The position numbers and the translations under genes were made by a program. Positions 47,901 to 56,569 of a stretch of 64,000 nt of DNA are shown here, in pieces. The stretch is from contig JAJJLU010000336.1 in the NCBI GenBank assembly GCA_023807065.1, forward strand, positions 39,177 through 103,176, given 5' to 3'. How positions within the stretch are numbered: position 1 is the first letter of the stretch; each line of letters begins with the position of its first letter. A model generated the notes under the pieces. It made no database searches, was not told the origin of the DNA, and saw only the letters and a list, made by a program, of their open reading frames with translations. The stretch comes from Isotricha intestinalis (lineage: Eukaryota > Ciliophora > Litostomatea > Vestibuliferida > Isotrichidae).

Positions 47901-50351
47901 TAATAAATTACATAAAATAATATATAAATTTTGAACATCAATTAAACTAGATTCAAATAATCTATAAATATAATTTTTATTAATTTTTAATTCATTTTTA
48001 TCATTATAAACAGTTTCTTTTAATTTATTAAAACATTCTTGAGATTCACTTGAAAATTTTAATTTAGATTCATTATTATTTATTAAAGATATTAAAGAAG
48101 AAAAAATACATTTTCTTTTTGTCCCAAAAAATATAGATAAATTATCATAGGACATATCTGAAAGATGCATTAAAAGTGATATTGTTAAAAGTAGTTCTTC
48201 ATTTGATGAATCTCTCATAAAATTTGAAATAAAGTTTAAAAGAGTTTTATTTGTTTTATTTTTTAATAAAGAATATGCCAAATAAATTTGTTTATTTTTT
48301 GGAAAATGAGTATCTAATACTATTGTAAAATATGTTTGAAATTCATCATAATTTTTTAATAATATTTTAGTTAATGTATCTATATGATTAAGTTTATTAT
48401 TTACATTTGAAACATATGTTATGTATCCTCTTAAAATTGAATAATATAATTTTTCATAATATTTATATGTATTTATTTCATCTAATAAATTTTCTATTGA
48501 ATTTAATTCTTCTTCATTTTCTATATCATTTGGTTTTTTATAAATATTTTCAAACATTGTTATTATACATTTTATATTTAATCCTTTATTTGTTTCTTTA
48601 GAAGAATTAATTATTTCATTTAAGTAATTTATAAAATCTATTTTTTTATATGAAAAATTAATATCTTTTAAACTTTGATTTTTGGTAAAATAAATATTTT
48701 TATATAAATCAAATTTAACATTTGAATCTTTATATATTGAAGATAAAAATTTTTCAATATTATATTTAAACCCTTCACTATATTTATTACTATTATATTT
48801 TTGTAAGCTTTCAAAATAAAAATTTAATATTTCATTTGAAATTAATTTTAAATCTATATTTTTCATATTTAAAATAGAATTCAAAATAATTTCATCATCA
48901 AACATAATAAATTTAGAAGATAAAGCAGATAAAATATTTTCTTGATTAGCTTCATTTTTATTTATATTTAACTCTCTAATTGCATTCATAACTTGAGGAA
49001 CACTAGAACTAATTAAATTTAAATATAATGAAAGATTATCATTTACAATTGGAAGATTATTTAATTTATTTTCTTTATATAATTGAATAAAAGCAACATT
49101 TACATTTTTTAAATTTAAATCTTCTATATTATTCCAATTATTAAATGTTTTATTTTTACATAATAATAACATTATTTTCTTTACTAAATCTATATTTTCA
49201 AAAAAAGGAGTTATTATATTTTGGTTAATTTTGGATAAAATAAATTCTAAAATTAAATATTCTAAATTTTCAAAATTATTTAACATTTCTTTTGATATAT
49301 TTGATATTCCTTTAACTTTTTCATCGAAATTATTTAATACTTCCTTTTTAAATAAAGGTAAATTTTTATCAGTTAAACTTTCATAATAATTTTTAGAAAT
49401 TAATTTACTGATTGATAAAAGACTAAATATTTCATTTTGATTTTCATTATCAAGTTTACTAAATATTTTAATTATAATATCATTTTCTAAAGCTTTTAAA
49501 ATTTCGTTATTAAAATTTAAATGTGTTAAAAAAGAATTAAGAAGAGAATGATAAGTTGATATATAATTTATAATATTATTTTCTGATTCAAGAATTTCTC
49601 CTATTTTATTATTAAAAAAATTTATAAATTTCATACATAATAAAAAGAAATTTTTATCTCTATCTTTATTTACAGAATTCATATTACTAACTTTATATTT
49701 AAGAATATCACTTAAAAAAATAAAATAATCATAATTTCTTAAACTTATATTATCAATATAATAATATATTACTTTTGATAAAAAATTAAAATTAGGAGAA
49801 TCAGATAAATATTTAATTAAACTATCTTTTGAAATGATTATTCCATTTTTTGCATAATTTTCTAAAAATTGATAATTTTCACTTTCTTTAAAATTAATAT
49901 TTTGTAATAATTTAATAAATATATTATCATAATAATAACATAAATAAGGTAATAAATAATCATCAACTAAAAATAAATTAACTTTATAAACTCTTATTAA
50001 ATATTCTATTACCATATGGGAATTTTTATTATGAAAATAAAAGCTTAAATCAATTAATAATTCTTTTAATTTATTATCATATTCTTTTAATTCTGAATTT
50101 GGAATCATTTCTCTATTAAAATATTTAGAAGTTGATGAAAAAAATTGTTTAAGATATTTCATAAATTTATCATTTATTTCTGCTAAATTTTTAAGACCTT
50201 CATATCCTATTTCATATATTGAATCTACTTCTATAAAATTGGCATATCTAAAATCAAATAATAAAGAACTTTGTCCCTTATATGGAAGTTGTGGACTTGT
50301 TTTTTGGTTTTGTTTTAATCTTTCTAATTGACTTTTTAAACTTTCTTGCAT
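44931..50351 (-). CDS. UTP10: UTP10/HEATR1, small-subunit processome HEAT-repeat protein
   Basis: The 1806-residue length suits the family (yeast about 1770, human about 2140). The N-terminus matches UTP10/HEATR1: SLLFDFRYANFIEVDSIY, then YEGLKNL, FFSSTSKYFNREM where the family has SLLFD, D-TIY-I-A-YEGL, LFS-SK-DRE. The middle is HEAT-like helices throughout. The C-terminus (about 1560-1806) has the BP28CT region, ending VPAIADLLEDSNENVQKETV. In the t-UTP/UtpA complex it supports rDNA transcription and early 18S pre-rRNA processing in the nucleolus. Identification rests on the N- and C-terminal patterns; the middle is too divergent to help. Confidence 0.85.
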   Translation of the reverse strand: MQESLKSQLERLKQNQKTSPQLPYKGQSSLLFDFRYANFIEVDSIYEIGYEGLKNLAEINDKFMKYLKQFFSSTSKYFNREMIPNSELKEYDNKLKELLIDLSFYFHNKNSHMVIEYLIRVYKVNLFLVDDYLLPYLCYYYDNIFIKLLQNINFKESENYQFLENYAKNGIIISKDSLIKYLSDSPNFNFLSKVIYYYIDNISLRNYDYFIFLSDILKYKVSNMNSVNKDRDKNFFLLCMKFINFFNNKIGEILESENNIINYISTYHSLLNSFLTHLNFNNEILKALENDIIIKIFSKLDNENQNEIFSLLSISKLISKNYYESLTDKNLPLFKKEVLNNFDEKVKGISNISKEMLNNFENLEYLILEFILSKINQNIITPFFENIDLVKKIMLLLCKNKTFNNWNNIEDLNLKNVNVAFIQLYKENKLNNLPIVNDNLSLYLNLISSSVPQVMNAIRELNINKNEANQENILSALSSKFIMFDDEIILNSILNMKNIDLKLISNEILNFYFESLQKYNSNKYSEGFKYNIEKFLSSIYKDSNVKFDLYKNIYFTKNQSLKDINFSYKKIDFINYLNEIINSSKETNKGLNIKCIITMFENIYKKPNDIENEEELNSIENLLDEINTYKYYEKLYYSILRGYITYVSNVNNKLNHIDTLTKILLKNYDEFQTYFTIVLDTHFPKNKQIYLAYSLLKNKTNKTLLNFISNFMRDSSNEELLLTISLLMHLSDMSYDNLSIFFGTKRKCIFSSLISLINNNESKLKFSSESQECFNKLKETVYNDKNELKINKNYIYRLFESSLIDVQNLYIILCNLLIPVYDENFENITIKLLSLFTKKIVFDNNNKSQLLNHIEKSINNNKLCNLLLKNFLTYFPHTEKEIIFFLKDKNHQNLSQDIIDILFKDGFSLNSLKKPEELFIVISFCVKNNINPFQFDLQFNENELDKYLTYIINSIKKNKIDEKQIIYFFKCIIIHPNYENVEILKKTFQILKLTKDIIISICYSIFTLSKSLKSISKEDYIELMNQLDEIFKKLIESLDIENELNYEQEKKIQLILGTSNNLSLLIKGYDNTLIIKSYNIIMENNQLAIMIKSEIINIIFTLLIEFIENVKFDEKNIIMYYKYIDLIVKHSEIDINSNILLKLSKTSIMKGICLAFFYYKIYEKFQYEKNEVLNKFIINENNSFYNNLYEWTKLMENLLIFKDTKDKIVLDLEDNIISNLLKLKNHFFEDSMNDNSIEEISEIILNIITNIFNKNKEITEKIIQFSKKQNLFSYLFQTLYNIKDKTKYSKSKNFILKEITPLIPSSTQLLNEYIINEIILNKKETKNENLVYIYKLITKLTNSESNSELIKKGLKEIIKTDLKQKPKNYDSIFYLYQFSIFKYLIHVFNIFDVNFISFFNDFIPIFIDGLKINEENINNLTKEIKDLILENLNDLTKANLCGYIAPFLNDFIKVITNLPFEENNNEIIKNLLSQIAKQNEFDSSFESIKYNQTNINSLILYFFNSIILNADKIVIVDVYMDLIKFFIEILKSSQNYLNDIQICLKTLILKMNEKQLKKIFEYLLEFLNERNDNREYKVTNSIIVFQLFNTLLNVIRDIFINNYYPKYKKTEIELIAFSNASLFKKNNTPKKLNKKHKRTEDESDINENFSYLKLSNLLIENIKLNFKYSKGELISEIIEELYEPIIEQFKLNGNEKEMNDYYEDSIKDCVLEMFKNIKSDNQFKEFNDELLNLTREENYISRLLLIKIILYLFENLKERYLTLVSDIVPAIADLLEDSNENVQKETVQLINVIEKITGDNYQTYLE

Positions 50352-50660
50352 CTTTTAGAATAAAAAAATTTAATTTTAAATGATAAATAATAATTTATTT
50401 TTTTTATCATTTTCAAAAAATTATTAATAAAATAATAATTATTGAAAAATTTAATATAAAATAACCAAGTTATTTCTTAAAAAATAAAATAGAATCTATA
50501 ACATTAATTATTTTAATAAATCTTAATTATACTTCAATTCCTAATAATCTTTCAGAAAAAATTTTTAGATAATAATGATTTAATTAAATAATACTTATTT
50601 TATTTAACTTCTAAATATGATACAAAAGTTAAAAAACTAAAATAAATTAAAAAAAAAAAA
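50352..50660. other. 309-bp intergenic region
   Basis: This gap lies between UTP10 and AnmK, both on the minus strand, and is A/T-rich. It would contain the UTP10 promoter and the AnmK 3' region. No other signal is seen. Confidence 0.4.
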
Positions 50661-51797
50661 TCAATAAGAAATTTTTCCCATAATAACAGGACAATCAGCT
50701 CCAGTACATTCAGGAACATTATTAAATTTTTTTTCCAAAGCAAAATATCCTAAATAACCAAAAGCAATAGGTTCTTTTAATTTATTGGGAATACCATAAT
50801 CTTCATGTGTATGAATAATAACATTAGGCATATAAAATTTCATATATTTAATTAAAGTTTTATTATAAGCTCCTCCTCCTCCTAAAATAATTTCATCAAT
50901 ATTAGTTTTGTCTAAAATAAACTTATTATATGAATCAATTATTCCTTTCGCAGTCATTGCAGTTAAAGTAGCAATAATATCATATTTATTTTCAGGAGCT
51001 TTTAAATATATTTTTTCAGCATATTCATTATTAAACAATTCTCTTCCTGTTGTTTTAGGTGGTTTTAAATTATAATATGGTTCACTTAATAATTCTTTTA
51101 ACCATTTATCATTAATTTTCCCTTGCGATGCTATTATTCCATTTTCATCATAATTTTTATTAAAAAGTTTCTTAACAAAATAATCAATTAAAATATTACC
51201 AACTCCATTATCAAAAGCAAATATATTACATTTATTCGAAATTACAGTAACATTAGATATACCTCCTATATTTTGAATACATTTATTATTATTATTTTTT
51301 GAAGAAAAATACATTTTATCAAAAAAAGGAACTAAAGGTGCTCCTTGTCCATTAGCAGCAATATCTTTCGTTCTAAAATCTCCTATTGTCATTATTTTAG
51401 TTTTATAAGAAATAACTGATATATCTCCTATTTGAAGTGTACTTTTAGTTTTTATTCCTCCTAATTCAACTTCTTTTGGTTTATGATATATTGTTTGTCC
51501 ATGTGATGAAACAAAATCAATTTGATTTGGAGAATAGTTTACTTTTTCTAATAAATTATTTACTGCTTTTGCAAATAAATCTCCTATTATAAAATTCATT
51601 GTACATAAATCACTTATATTTCCTTTATTATTACATAATTCTAATATTTTTTCTTTTATTTCTTTTGGATATTCTAATGAATATGAATCTATTATTTCAA
51701 ATGATAAATCTTTTGTGTTTAATTTAAATAGACATGCATCTATTGAATCGATTGAAGTTCCTGACATAAGAGAAATTATTGTTTTGTACTTTTTCAT
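50661..51797 (-). CDS. anmK: Anhydro-N-acetylmuramic acid kinase (AnmK)
   Basis: This enzyme phosphorylates 1,6-anhydro-N-acetylmuramic acid, a peptidoglycan breakdown product, with ring opening to MurNAc-6-phosphate. The 378 residues fit the bacterial family length, with all motifs in order: LMSGTSIDSID (10-20), SHGQT (98-102), GDFRTKDIAANGQGAPLVP (139-157), NIGGISN (176-182), FDNGVGN (195-201; the family has DTGPGN, and the catalytic Asp is D196), KPPKTTGRE (245-253), LGGGGAYN (305-312), KEPIAFGYLG (341-350). Base composition and neighbours are those of the host, so this is not contamination. A peptidoglycan-recycling enzyme in a eukaryote suggests transfer from bacteria and use on ingested cells; that role is inference. 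Confidence 0.95.
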   Translation of the reverse strand: MKKYKTIISLMSGTSIDSIDACLFKLNTKDLSFEIIDSYSLEYPKEIKEKILELCNNKGNISDLCTMNFIIGDLFAKAVNNLLEKVNYSPNQIDFVSSHGQTIYHKPKEVELGGIKTKSTLQIGDISVISYKTKIMTIGDFRTKDIAANGQGAPLVPFFDKMYFSSKNNNNKCIQNIGGISNVTVISNKCNIFAFDNGVGNILIDYFVKKLFNKNYDENGIIASQGKINDKWLKELLSEPYYNLKPPKTTGRELFNNEYAEKIYLKAPENKYDIIATLTAMTAKGIIDSYNKFILDKTNIDEIILGGGGAYNKTLIKYMKFYMPNVIIHTHEDYGIPNKLKEPIAFGYLGYFALEKKFNNVPECTGADCPVIMGKISY

Positions 51798-51918
51798 TAT
51801 ATTAAAATTTAGTTAAAATGAAATTTTAATATTAATATATTATGGAAATATTTTAAATATACTACTTTATTTAATTCTATTATATAATTTTTTAAAAAAT
51901 GAATTTTTTAATTTTTTT

Positions 51919-53997
51919 TTACTCATTTTTTTCCTCTTCTTCTTCTTCTTTAGGAATAAAAACTCGTAAAGGAACAATTTCTTTTTGGTAATTTTGTGCT
52001 AAATTATTTCCTAATTCAATAACAAAAGAATCATAATTATCATTAATTTGTTTTATTAAATTATCTTTTTCTCCTTCTTCAAATTTAAAAGTAAAATCAA
52101 TACAATCAATAAAATTTTTTCTCCAAACTTTATCAAAATTTTGATTAATACAAATAATTTTTAATTTCTCAGAAACAAAAGGCATAGTATATATTTTTTC
52201 AGAGAAAAAATGAGGATAATAATTTTTAGCACCTTTCTTATTTTTTTTCATAGTAGCTAATTTACTTTTAGGCTTATCATCAATTTTTTCATTTGGATTT
52301 TCAAGAGGAATAATTTCAGGTTGAAGTAAACAAATACATTCTAAAGGAATTTCATCGATAGATAAATCTCTTTTAGCAAATTTAACAACTCCAAAGTCAT
52401 TTCCATTTCTAAACTTATCTAAAATTAATTTAAATGTTTTAAAATAAGTTTCTTCTATATTTTCTAACCCAATCGAATTTTTAGCAGTATCAAAAAAAAA
52501 GTGTAATATATCATCATTAATTAAAGTATTTTCATAAAATTTTTGAATTACTAGATTAAATTTATCATCATTAGATTTAGATATATCTTCAATGGTTTCA
52601 ATATTTTCATCAATTAATTTATATGATTCAATATCTTCATTTTTATAAATGAAAATAAAAGAATGTGATTTTTCCATATAAATATTTAATATTTTATTTA
52701 TTTTTTCATCATCTAAAAATTCAGGATTAATCTTATTTATTAATTCAATTAATAAAGAAATTTGTCCTATAACTCCTCCACAAAGAGTAAATCCTTTATC
52801 TTTTTGATAAAAACCATTTATATCAAATATATTATCTGGTGAATTATCTTCTATAAATTCAGCTTCTTTTAATAAATTTTCTCTTAAAATTTGTCTTATT
52901 CCATCTAATATTTTTTCATGTTTTCTTCTTGCTCTTTCTTCTTTTTTTCTTTTAATTTCTTCAGCTTCTCTTATTTTCAATATTTCTCTTATTCTAACAT
53001 TTTCTTCTAATCTTTTTTTCTCATTTATAATAGATTTAACATGTTCTTCATTTGTTTCTTTTATGTATTTATATTTTAACATTTTTTGAATATTGTCTAA
53101 ATTAGAATAATCATATTTAAATTCTGTATCTGCAATATTTTCTAAATCTGGTAATAAATCTGTATAAAAATCTTTTGAGTCAGGAGTTTTATATAATCCT
53201 CTTTCTTTCATATATTCATGTGTTTGATTATATATTTTATTAATATATTGTTTAGCTTTAATTCTACTATATAATTTTTTCTGAAAAAATTTAGTCATTT
53301 CTAATCTTTTAATTTTATCATTTTTTTTCAATTTCATTTCCTCATATTTCTCCTTTTCTATATTTTCAATATTTTTAATTCTTTCTTTTTCTTGATTTTC
53401 TAAATCTTTATATTTATTTTGTTGTTCTTGGATCATTTTTAATTCTTCTTCTTCTAAAACTTCTCTTCTAGAATCTTCTAAAGTTTTACTAACAATAATA
53501 GAAACAAGAGGTTTAACTTCTAAAGTAAAATTAAATAAATCACCATCATTAACTTGAGTTTCAACATCAATTCCTTTTTTTTGAGGCCAAATTAATATTG
53601 GAACGGGTTTTTCTGGTAAAGGATCAGTTTGAATTATTTCATCAAAAGAAATTGGTTTTGGCATTAAAGTTGAATTAACTTTTTCAGTAAAAATACCAAA
53701 ACCATCATTATTATATTTATTCTTCTTTTCTTCTTCTGTTTTTTTCTCTGCATCTATTGAGTATTTATTCTTAAAATTAAAAATTCTTTTTTGATTATTT
53801 TGATTTTGATTTTTTTTATTCTCTGAATTCGGAATTGTGTTATCGTATGATGATGATGTTACATATACTACTCCAAAATTGTGACCACGACGAAGACGAG
53901 GATCTGTTACAAAGTTGTATGTTAGTTTTGAAGATGAGGGATTAAAGGAACTTTTGTTTTCTATCACTTGGGGATTTATGTTTAAGGAATTTTGCAT
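51919..53997 (-). CDS. RSP3: Radial spoke protein 3 homologue (RSP3), with long extra C-terminus
   Basis: RSP3 anchors the radial spoke to the axoneme doublet and is an A-kinase anchoring protein. The 692-residue product matches the family core. It has PRLRRGHNFGVVYVTSS near 33-49 (family 'DRRVVRGNTY'), then GIDVETQVNDGDLFNF near 136 (family 'G-DV-TQI--GELFDFD'), EVKPLVSIIVSKTLE, and a long Glu/Arg coiled coil with REVLEEEEL. The segment KAKQYINKIYNQT to about 290 (PDLENI) completes the core. The remaining about 400 residues are outside the usual length (400-560 aa family) and unrecognised. It ends in acidic Glu runs. Its presence implies motile cilia. Confidence 0.85.
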   Translation of the reverse strand: MQNSLNINPQVIENKSSFNPSSSKLTYNFVTDPRLRRGHNFGVVYVTSSSYDNTIPNSENKKNQNQNNQKRIFNFKNKYSIDAEKKTEEEKKNKYNNDGFGIFTEKVNSTLMPKPISFDEIIQTDPLPEKPVPILIWPQKKGIDVETQVNDGDLFNFTLEVKPLVSIIVSKTLEDSRREVLEEEELKMIQEQQNKYKDLENQEKERIKNIENIEKEKYEEMKLKKNDKIKRLEMTKFFQKKLYSRIKAKQYINKIYNQTHEYMKERGLYKTPDSKDFYTDLLPDLENIADTEFKYDYSNLDNIQKMLKYKYIKETNEEHVKSIINEKKRLEENVRIREILKIREAEEIKRKKEERARRKHEKILDGIRQILRENLLKEAEFIEDNSPDNIFDINGFYQKDKGFTLCGGVIGQISLLIELINKINPEFLDDEKINKILNIYMEKSHSFIFIYKNEDIESYKLIDENIETIEDISKSNDDKFNLVIQKFYENTLINDDILHFFFDTAKNSIGLENIEETYFKTFKLILDKFRNGNDFGVVKFAKRDLSIDEIPLECICLLQPEIIPLENPNEKIDDKPKSKLATMKKNKKGAKNYYPHFFSEKIYTMPFVSEKLKIICINQNFDKVWRKNFIDCIDFTFKFEEGEKDNLIKQINDNYDSFVIELGNNLAQNYQKEIVPLRVFIPKEEEEEEKNE

Positions 53998-54302
53998 TTT
54001 TTTTTTTCTTTCTTTTTTTTTATTTTTTTTTTGAATTGTTTTTTATTTTACTATTTTATGGTGGTTATATATTTTTTATATTATTTTTTAAAATTTTTTA
54101 AATTTTTTTTAAATTTATTTTTATTTTTATTTTTAAAACTCTAGAAAATATATTGTTTAAATAAAAAAATTCTTTAAATAATTATGAATTTAAAAAAGAA
54201 AAAGAAGAAGGATATTAAAAATTAAATTTAAATATTTAAATAATGTTTTTATTTAAAAATTCTTAAATTCTTTTTTATTTATTTTTATATTATTATTATT
54301 TG
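53998..54302. other. 305-bp divergent intergenic region
   Basis: This gap lies between the starts of RSP3 (minus) and the Alba protein (plus). The left part is T-runs interrupted by a TGGTGGTTATAT; the right part is A/T-rich. Both promoters lie here. No specific site can be named. Confidence 0.4.
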
Positions 54303-54749
54303 ATGGAAGGTGATTTTAATCAAAATGCGATTATTATTAATTCAGGCAATAATAATAAATCTATTGGAAGTTACATTGATATTATTTGTAATAAAATTAT
54401 TAGTGATAATAAAATTAGTATTAAAGCCTATGGAAATAATATGAATAAATTAATTACTATTGTTGAAATATTAAAAAGAGGAACTAATAATAAAATACAA
54501 ATAAAATATTCTATTGGGAAAGAAGATAAAGTAGAATATATACAATCTGAAATAATATGTGATTATAATAATATAAATGAAATTAAAAACTTAATCGGAA
54601 AAAAAAAAGAAAATAAAAGAAATTTAAACATTCAAAACATAAATAAAACTATAATAAAGGAAAAAGATAATAATATAGAGGAAAAAAAAATAGATGAAAT
54701 TTGTATAAATAACATAAATAATTTATTTAATTTAAACAAAAAAGAATAA
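54303..54749 (+). CDS. Alba-domain nucleic-acid-binding protein
   Basis: The 148-residue product (ATG at 54303; the frame also has a TTG just before it) carries one Alba domain at about 20-95: YIDIICNKIISDNKISIKAY, then G-NNMNKLITIVEILKR, where the family has 'I-I-A-G-A--KAI-VAEILKR'. The C-terminal 50 residues are Lys/Asn/Glu-rich. Alba/Rpp20-25 proteins bind RNA, being subunits of RNase P/MRP or translational regulators in alveolates. Three co-oriented genes follow each other (Alba, PH, eIF4E) with 32- and 101-bp gaps. Confidence 0.75.
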   Translation: MEGDFNQNAIIINSGNNNKSIGSYIDIICNKIISDNKISIKAYGNNMNKLITIVEILKRGTNNKIQIKYSIGKEDKVEYIQSEIICDYNNINEIKNLIGKKKENKRNLNIQNINKTIIKEKDNNIEEKKIDEICINNINNLFNLNKKE

Positions 54750-54781
54750 ATGATATTAAAAAATAAAAAAATAAAAAATAA

Positions 54782-55120
54782 ATGGAAAATACAATACCTG
54801 AAGGAAAAGTAATATGTTCAGGATTTTTAAAAAAAAGAAGTAAATATTTAGGATTATGGAAAACTCGTTTTATAATATTATCTACTAATTATATATTTGC
54901 TTTTACAGGAGTAGAAAAAGATGCTGATTGTACTATGGCTTTGAAATTAAATTTAATAGAATCAGTAAAAAATGCAGATATTGAAATAGGAAAAGAAAAT
55001 ACTTTTGTATTATTAGTTAATAATAAAAAATATTATTTCCATTGTTTTTCAGAAAATCCAAATATAGAAAGAGAAAAATGGATAAATCATATTGAAAATC
55101 AAATAAATAATATTATATAG
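54782..55120 (+). CDS. Single pleckstrin-homology (PH) domain protein
   Basis: The 112-residue product is almost entirely one PH domain: a first strand CSGFLKKRSKYLGLWKTRFI with the basic WKxR pattern, alternating strands, and the C-terminal helix EREKWINHIENQINNII with its invariant Trp. The basic strand 1-2 loop fits phosphoinositide binding, but lipid specificity cannot be told. It ends in TAG, direct evidence that TAG is a stop in this genome. It lies 32 bp after the Alba gene and 101 bp before eIF4E. Confidence 0.85.
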   Translation: MENTIPEGKVICSGFLKKRSKYLGLWKTRFIILSTNYIFAFTGVEKDADCTMALKLNLIESVKNADIEIGKENTFVLLVNNKKYYFHCFSENPNIEREKWINHIENQINNII

Positions 55121-55221
55121 AAAAAATAATATAATAAACATTAAATAAAAATAATATAAATTAAAAAAATTAAAAAAAATAAATAAATTCGAATTTTTGA
55201 AAAAAAAAAATATAGTAAAAT

Positions 55222-55857
55222 ATGGACAATGAAAACTTAATAAATTTAGATGAAGCAACAACAGTAGAAGAAAAGAAAGTAAGATTAAATAGAGAATGGT
55301 CATTTTGGGAAAATTATGAACCAAAAGATAAAACTCAACAACAAGATTATTCAAAGTTATTAAAATTAATATATTCATTTCAAGATTTAATATCATTTTG
55401 GCAATTTTGGAATAAATATCCAGGAGCAACGCCTTCAAATATATTTTTTAATGGAGAATATATAAAATATTTTTTTCCTGAAAAATATAGAATAATTGCA
55501 ATGAATTTATTTCAAGCTGGAATAAGACCTGAATGGGAAGATGAAAGAAATAAAAAAGGAAAGATATTAACTTTAGAATATATTATTGATAATGATTTAG
55601 ATAAATTTTTAGGTCTTGTTAAAGACTCTTGGACTAAATTATTATGTAGTTTAATGGGAGAAAATATTATTAATAGTCAATTTATTAATGGAGTTAGATT
55701 TATTGATAAAACTAAAATTGGAGGTGGAAAAAAAATTATTTTTAGATTTGAAGTTTGGGTTAATAAGTCTATTGATGAAGAACAGTTAAGTAAAATTACT
55801 GAGTATTTTAAAAAAAATTATGGATGTGAAGGAATTACTGTTAAGGAAATTAAATAA
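55222..55857 (+). CDS. EIF4E: Translation initiation factor eIF4E family, cap-binding protein
   Basis: The 211-residue product is about the usual eIF4E size. It shows REWSFWENYEPKD near 30, FQDLISFWQFWNKYP with the Trp that stacks on the cap, and GIRPEWEDERNKKGKI, equal to human 'GIEPMWEDEKNKRG' with the second cap Trp and the Glu. VRFIDKTKIGGGKKIIFRFE and a helix before the C-terminus follow. It recruits capped mRNA to the ribosome through eIF4G or 4E-BP. It could be a class-2 (4EHP-like) member, which the sequence does not decide. It ends in TAA. Confidence 0.9.
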   Translation: MDNENLINLDEATTVEEKKVRLNREWSFWENYEPKDKTQQQDYSKLLKLIYSFQDLISFWQFWNKYPGATPSNIFFNGEYIKYFFPEKYRIIAMNLFQAGIRPEWEDERNKKGKILTLEYIIDNDLDKFLGLVKDSWTKLLCSLMGENIINSQFINGVRFIDKTKIGGGKKIIFRFEVWVNKSIDEEQLSKITEYFKKNYGCEGITVKEIK

Positions 55858-56569
55858 GTTTTTTTATTTTTATAAAATATTTTTTACACATATAATATTT
55901 AAATTCATTTTAATTTTGATTTAAATTCTTTTTATGTTTTTTATTTATTTTCTATAATAATAAGAAATAATTTATTTATTTAAATTTCATATTAATATTT
56001 ATCAAAAAAATATGTTAGAAAATTATATAATTTTTCAAAAATTTTATTAAGGTTCATAATGATAAATAAATTAACTTATATTTTTAATATTTCATGTAAA
56101 TTAATCTCAATTATGTTTTTTTATGATAACTTTTATTATGAATTCAATAATTTATGGTTGTATTGAAATTTATTTATAATTAATTATTTTTGGATAATAA
56201 TTATAATAAAAGTGTTTCTTTTTATTATAATAACTTTTTTAATATTAAAGCTTTTGATATTGATATTCCTCTTGATAATCCAATATATAGAATACTTGAA
56301 AAAGGTTTAAAAAGAAATCCAAGAAATATTTTAATATTTATTTTTAACTAGTGTAATAATTTTTATAACAAAATAAACTTATTTTATTTGATAACAAAAA
56401 AATAATTAATTTTAATTCAATAAAAATAAGAACAATTAAATGAAATAAAATAAAACAACTAAAAATATCCTATTTTTATTAAAATTCACATATATAAAAA
56501 TATATGAACAAAAAAAATAAGAATTTAACAAATAAAAAAATTGAATGAAAAACTTAAAATCAAAAAGCT
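55858..56569. other. 712-bp convergent region with a short coding-looking relic
   Basis: This region lies between eIF4E (plus) and the La-motif gene (minus). A 55-codon open frame at 56184-56351 (plus) lacks an ATG but reads ...FNIKAFDIDIPLDNPIYRI and so on. It looks like a piece of a lost gene. The rest is A/T-rich with nothing recognised. Confidence 0.4.

Noticed and set aside
50661..51797. AnmK as bacterial contamination
   Set aside because: It is embedded between eukaryotic genes with the same extreme AT bias and Asn/Lys/Ile-rich codon use.
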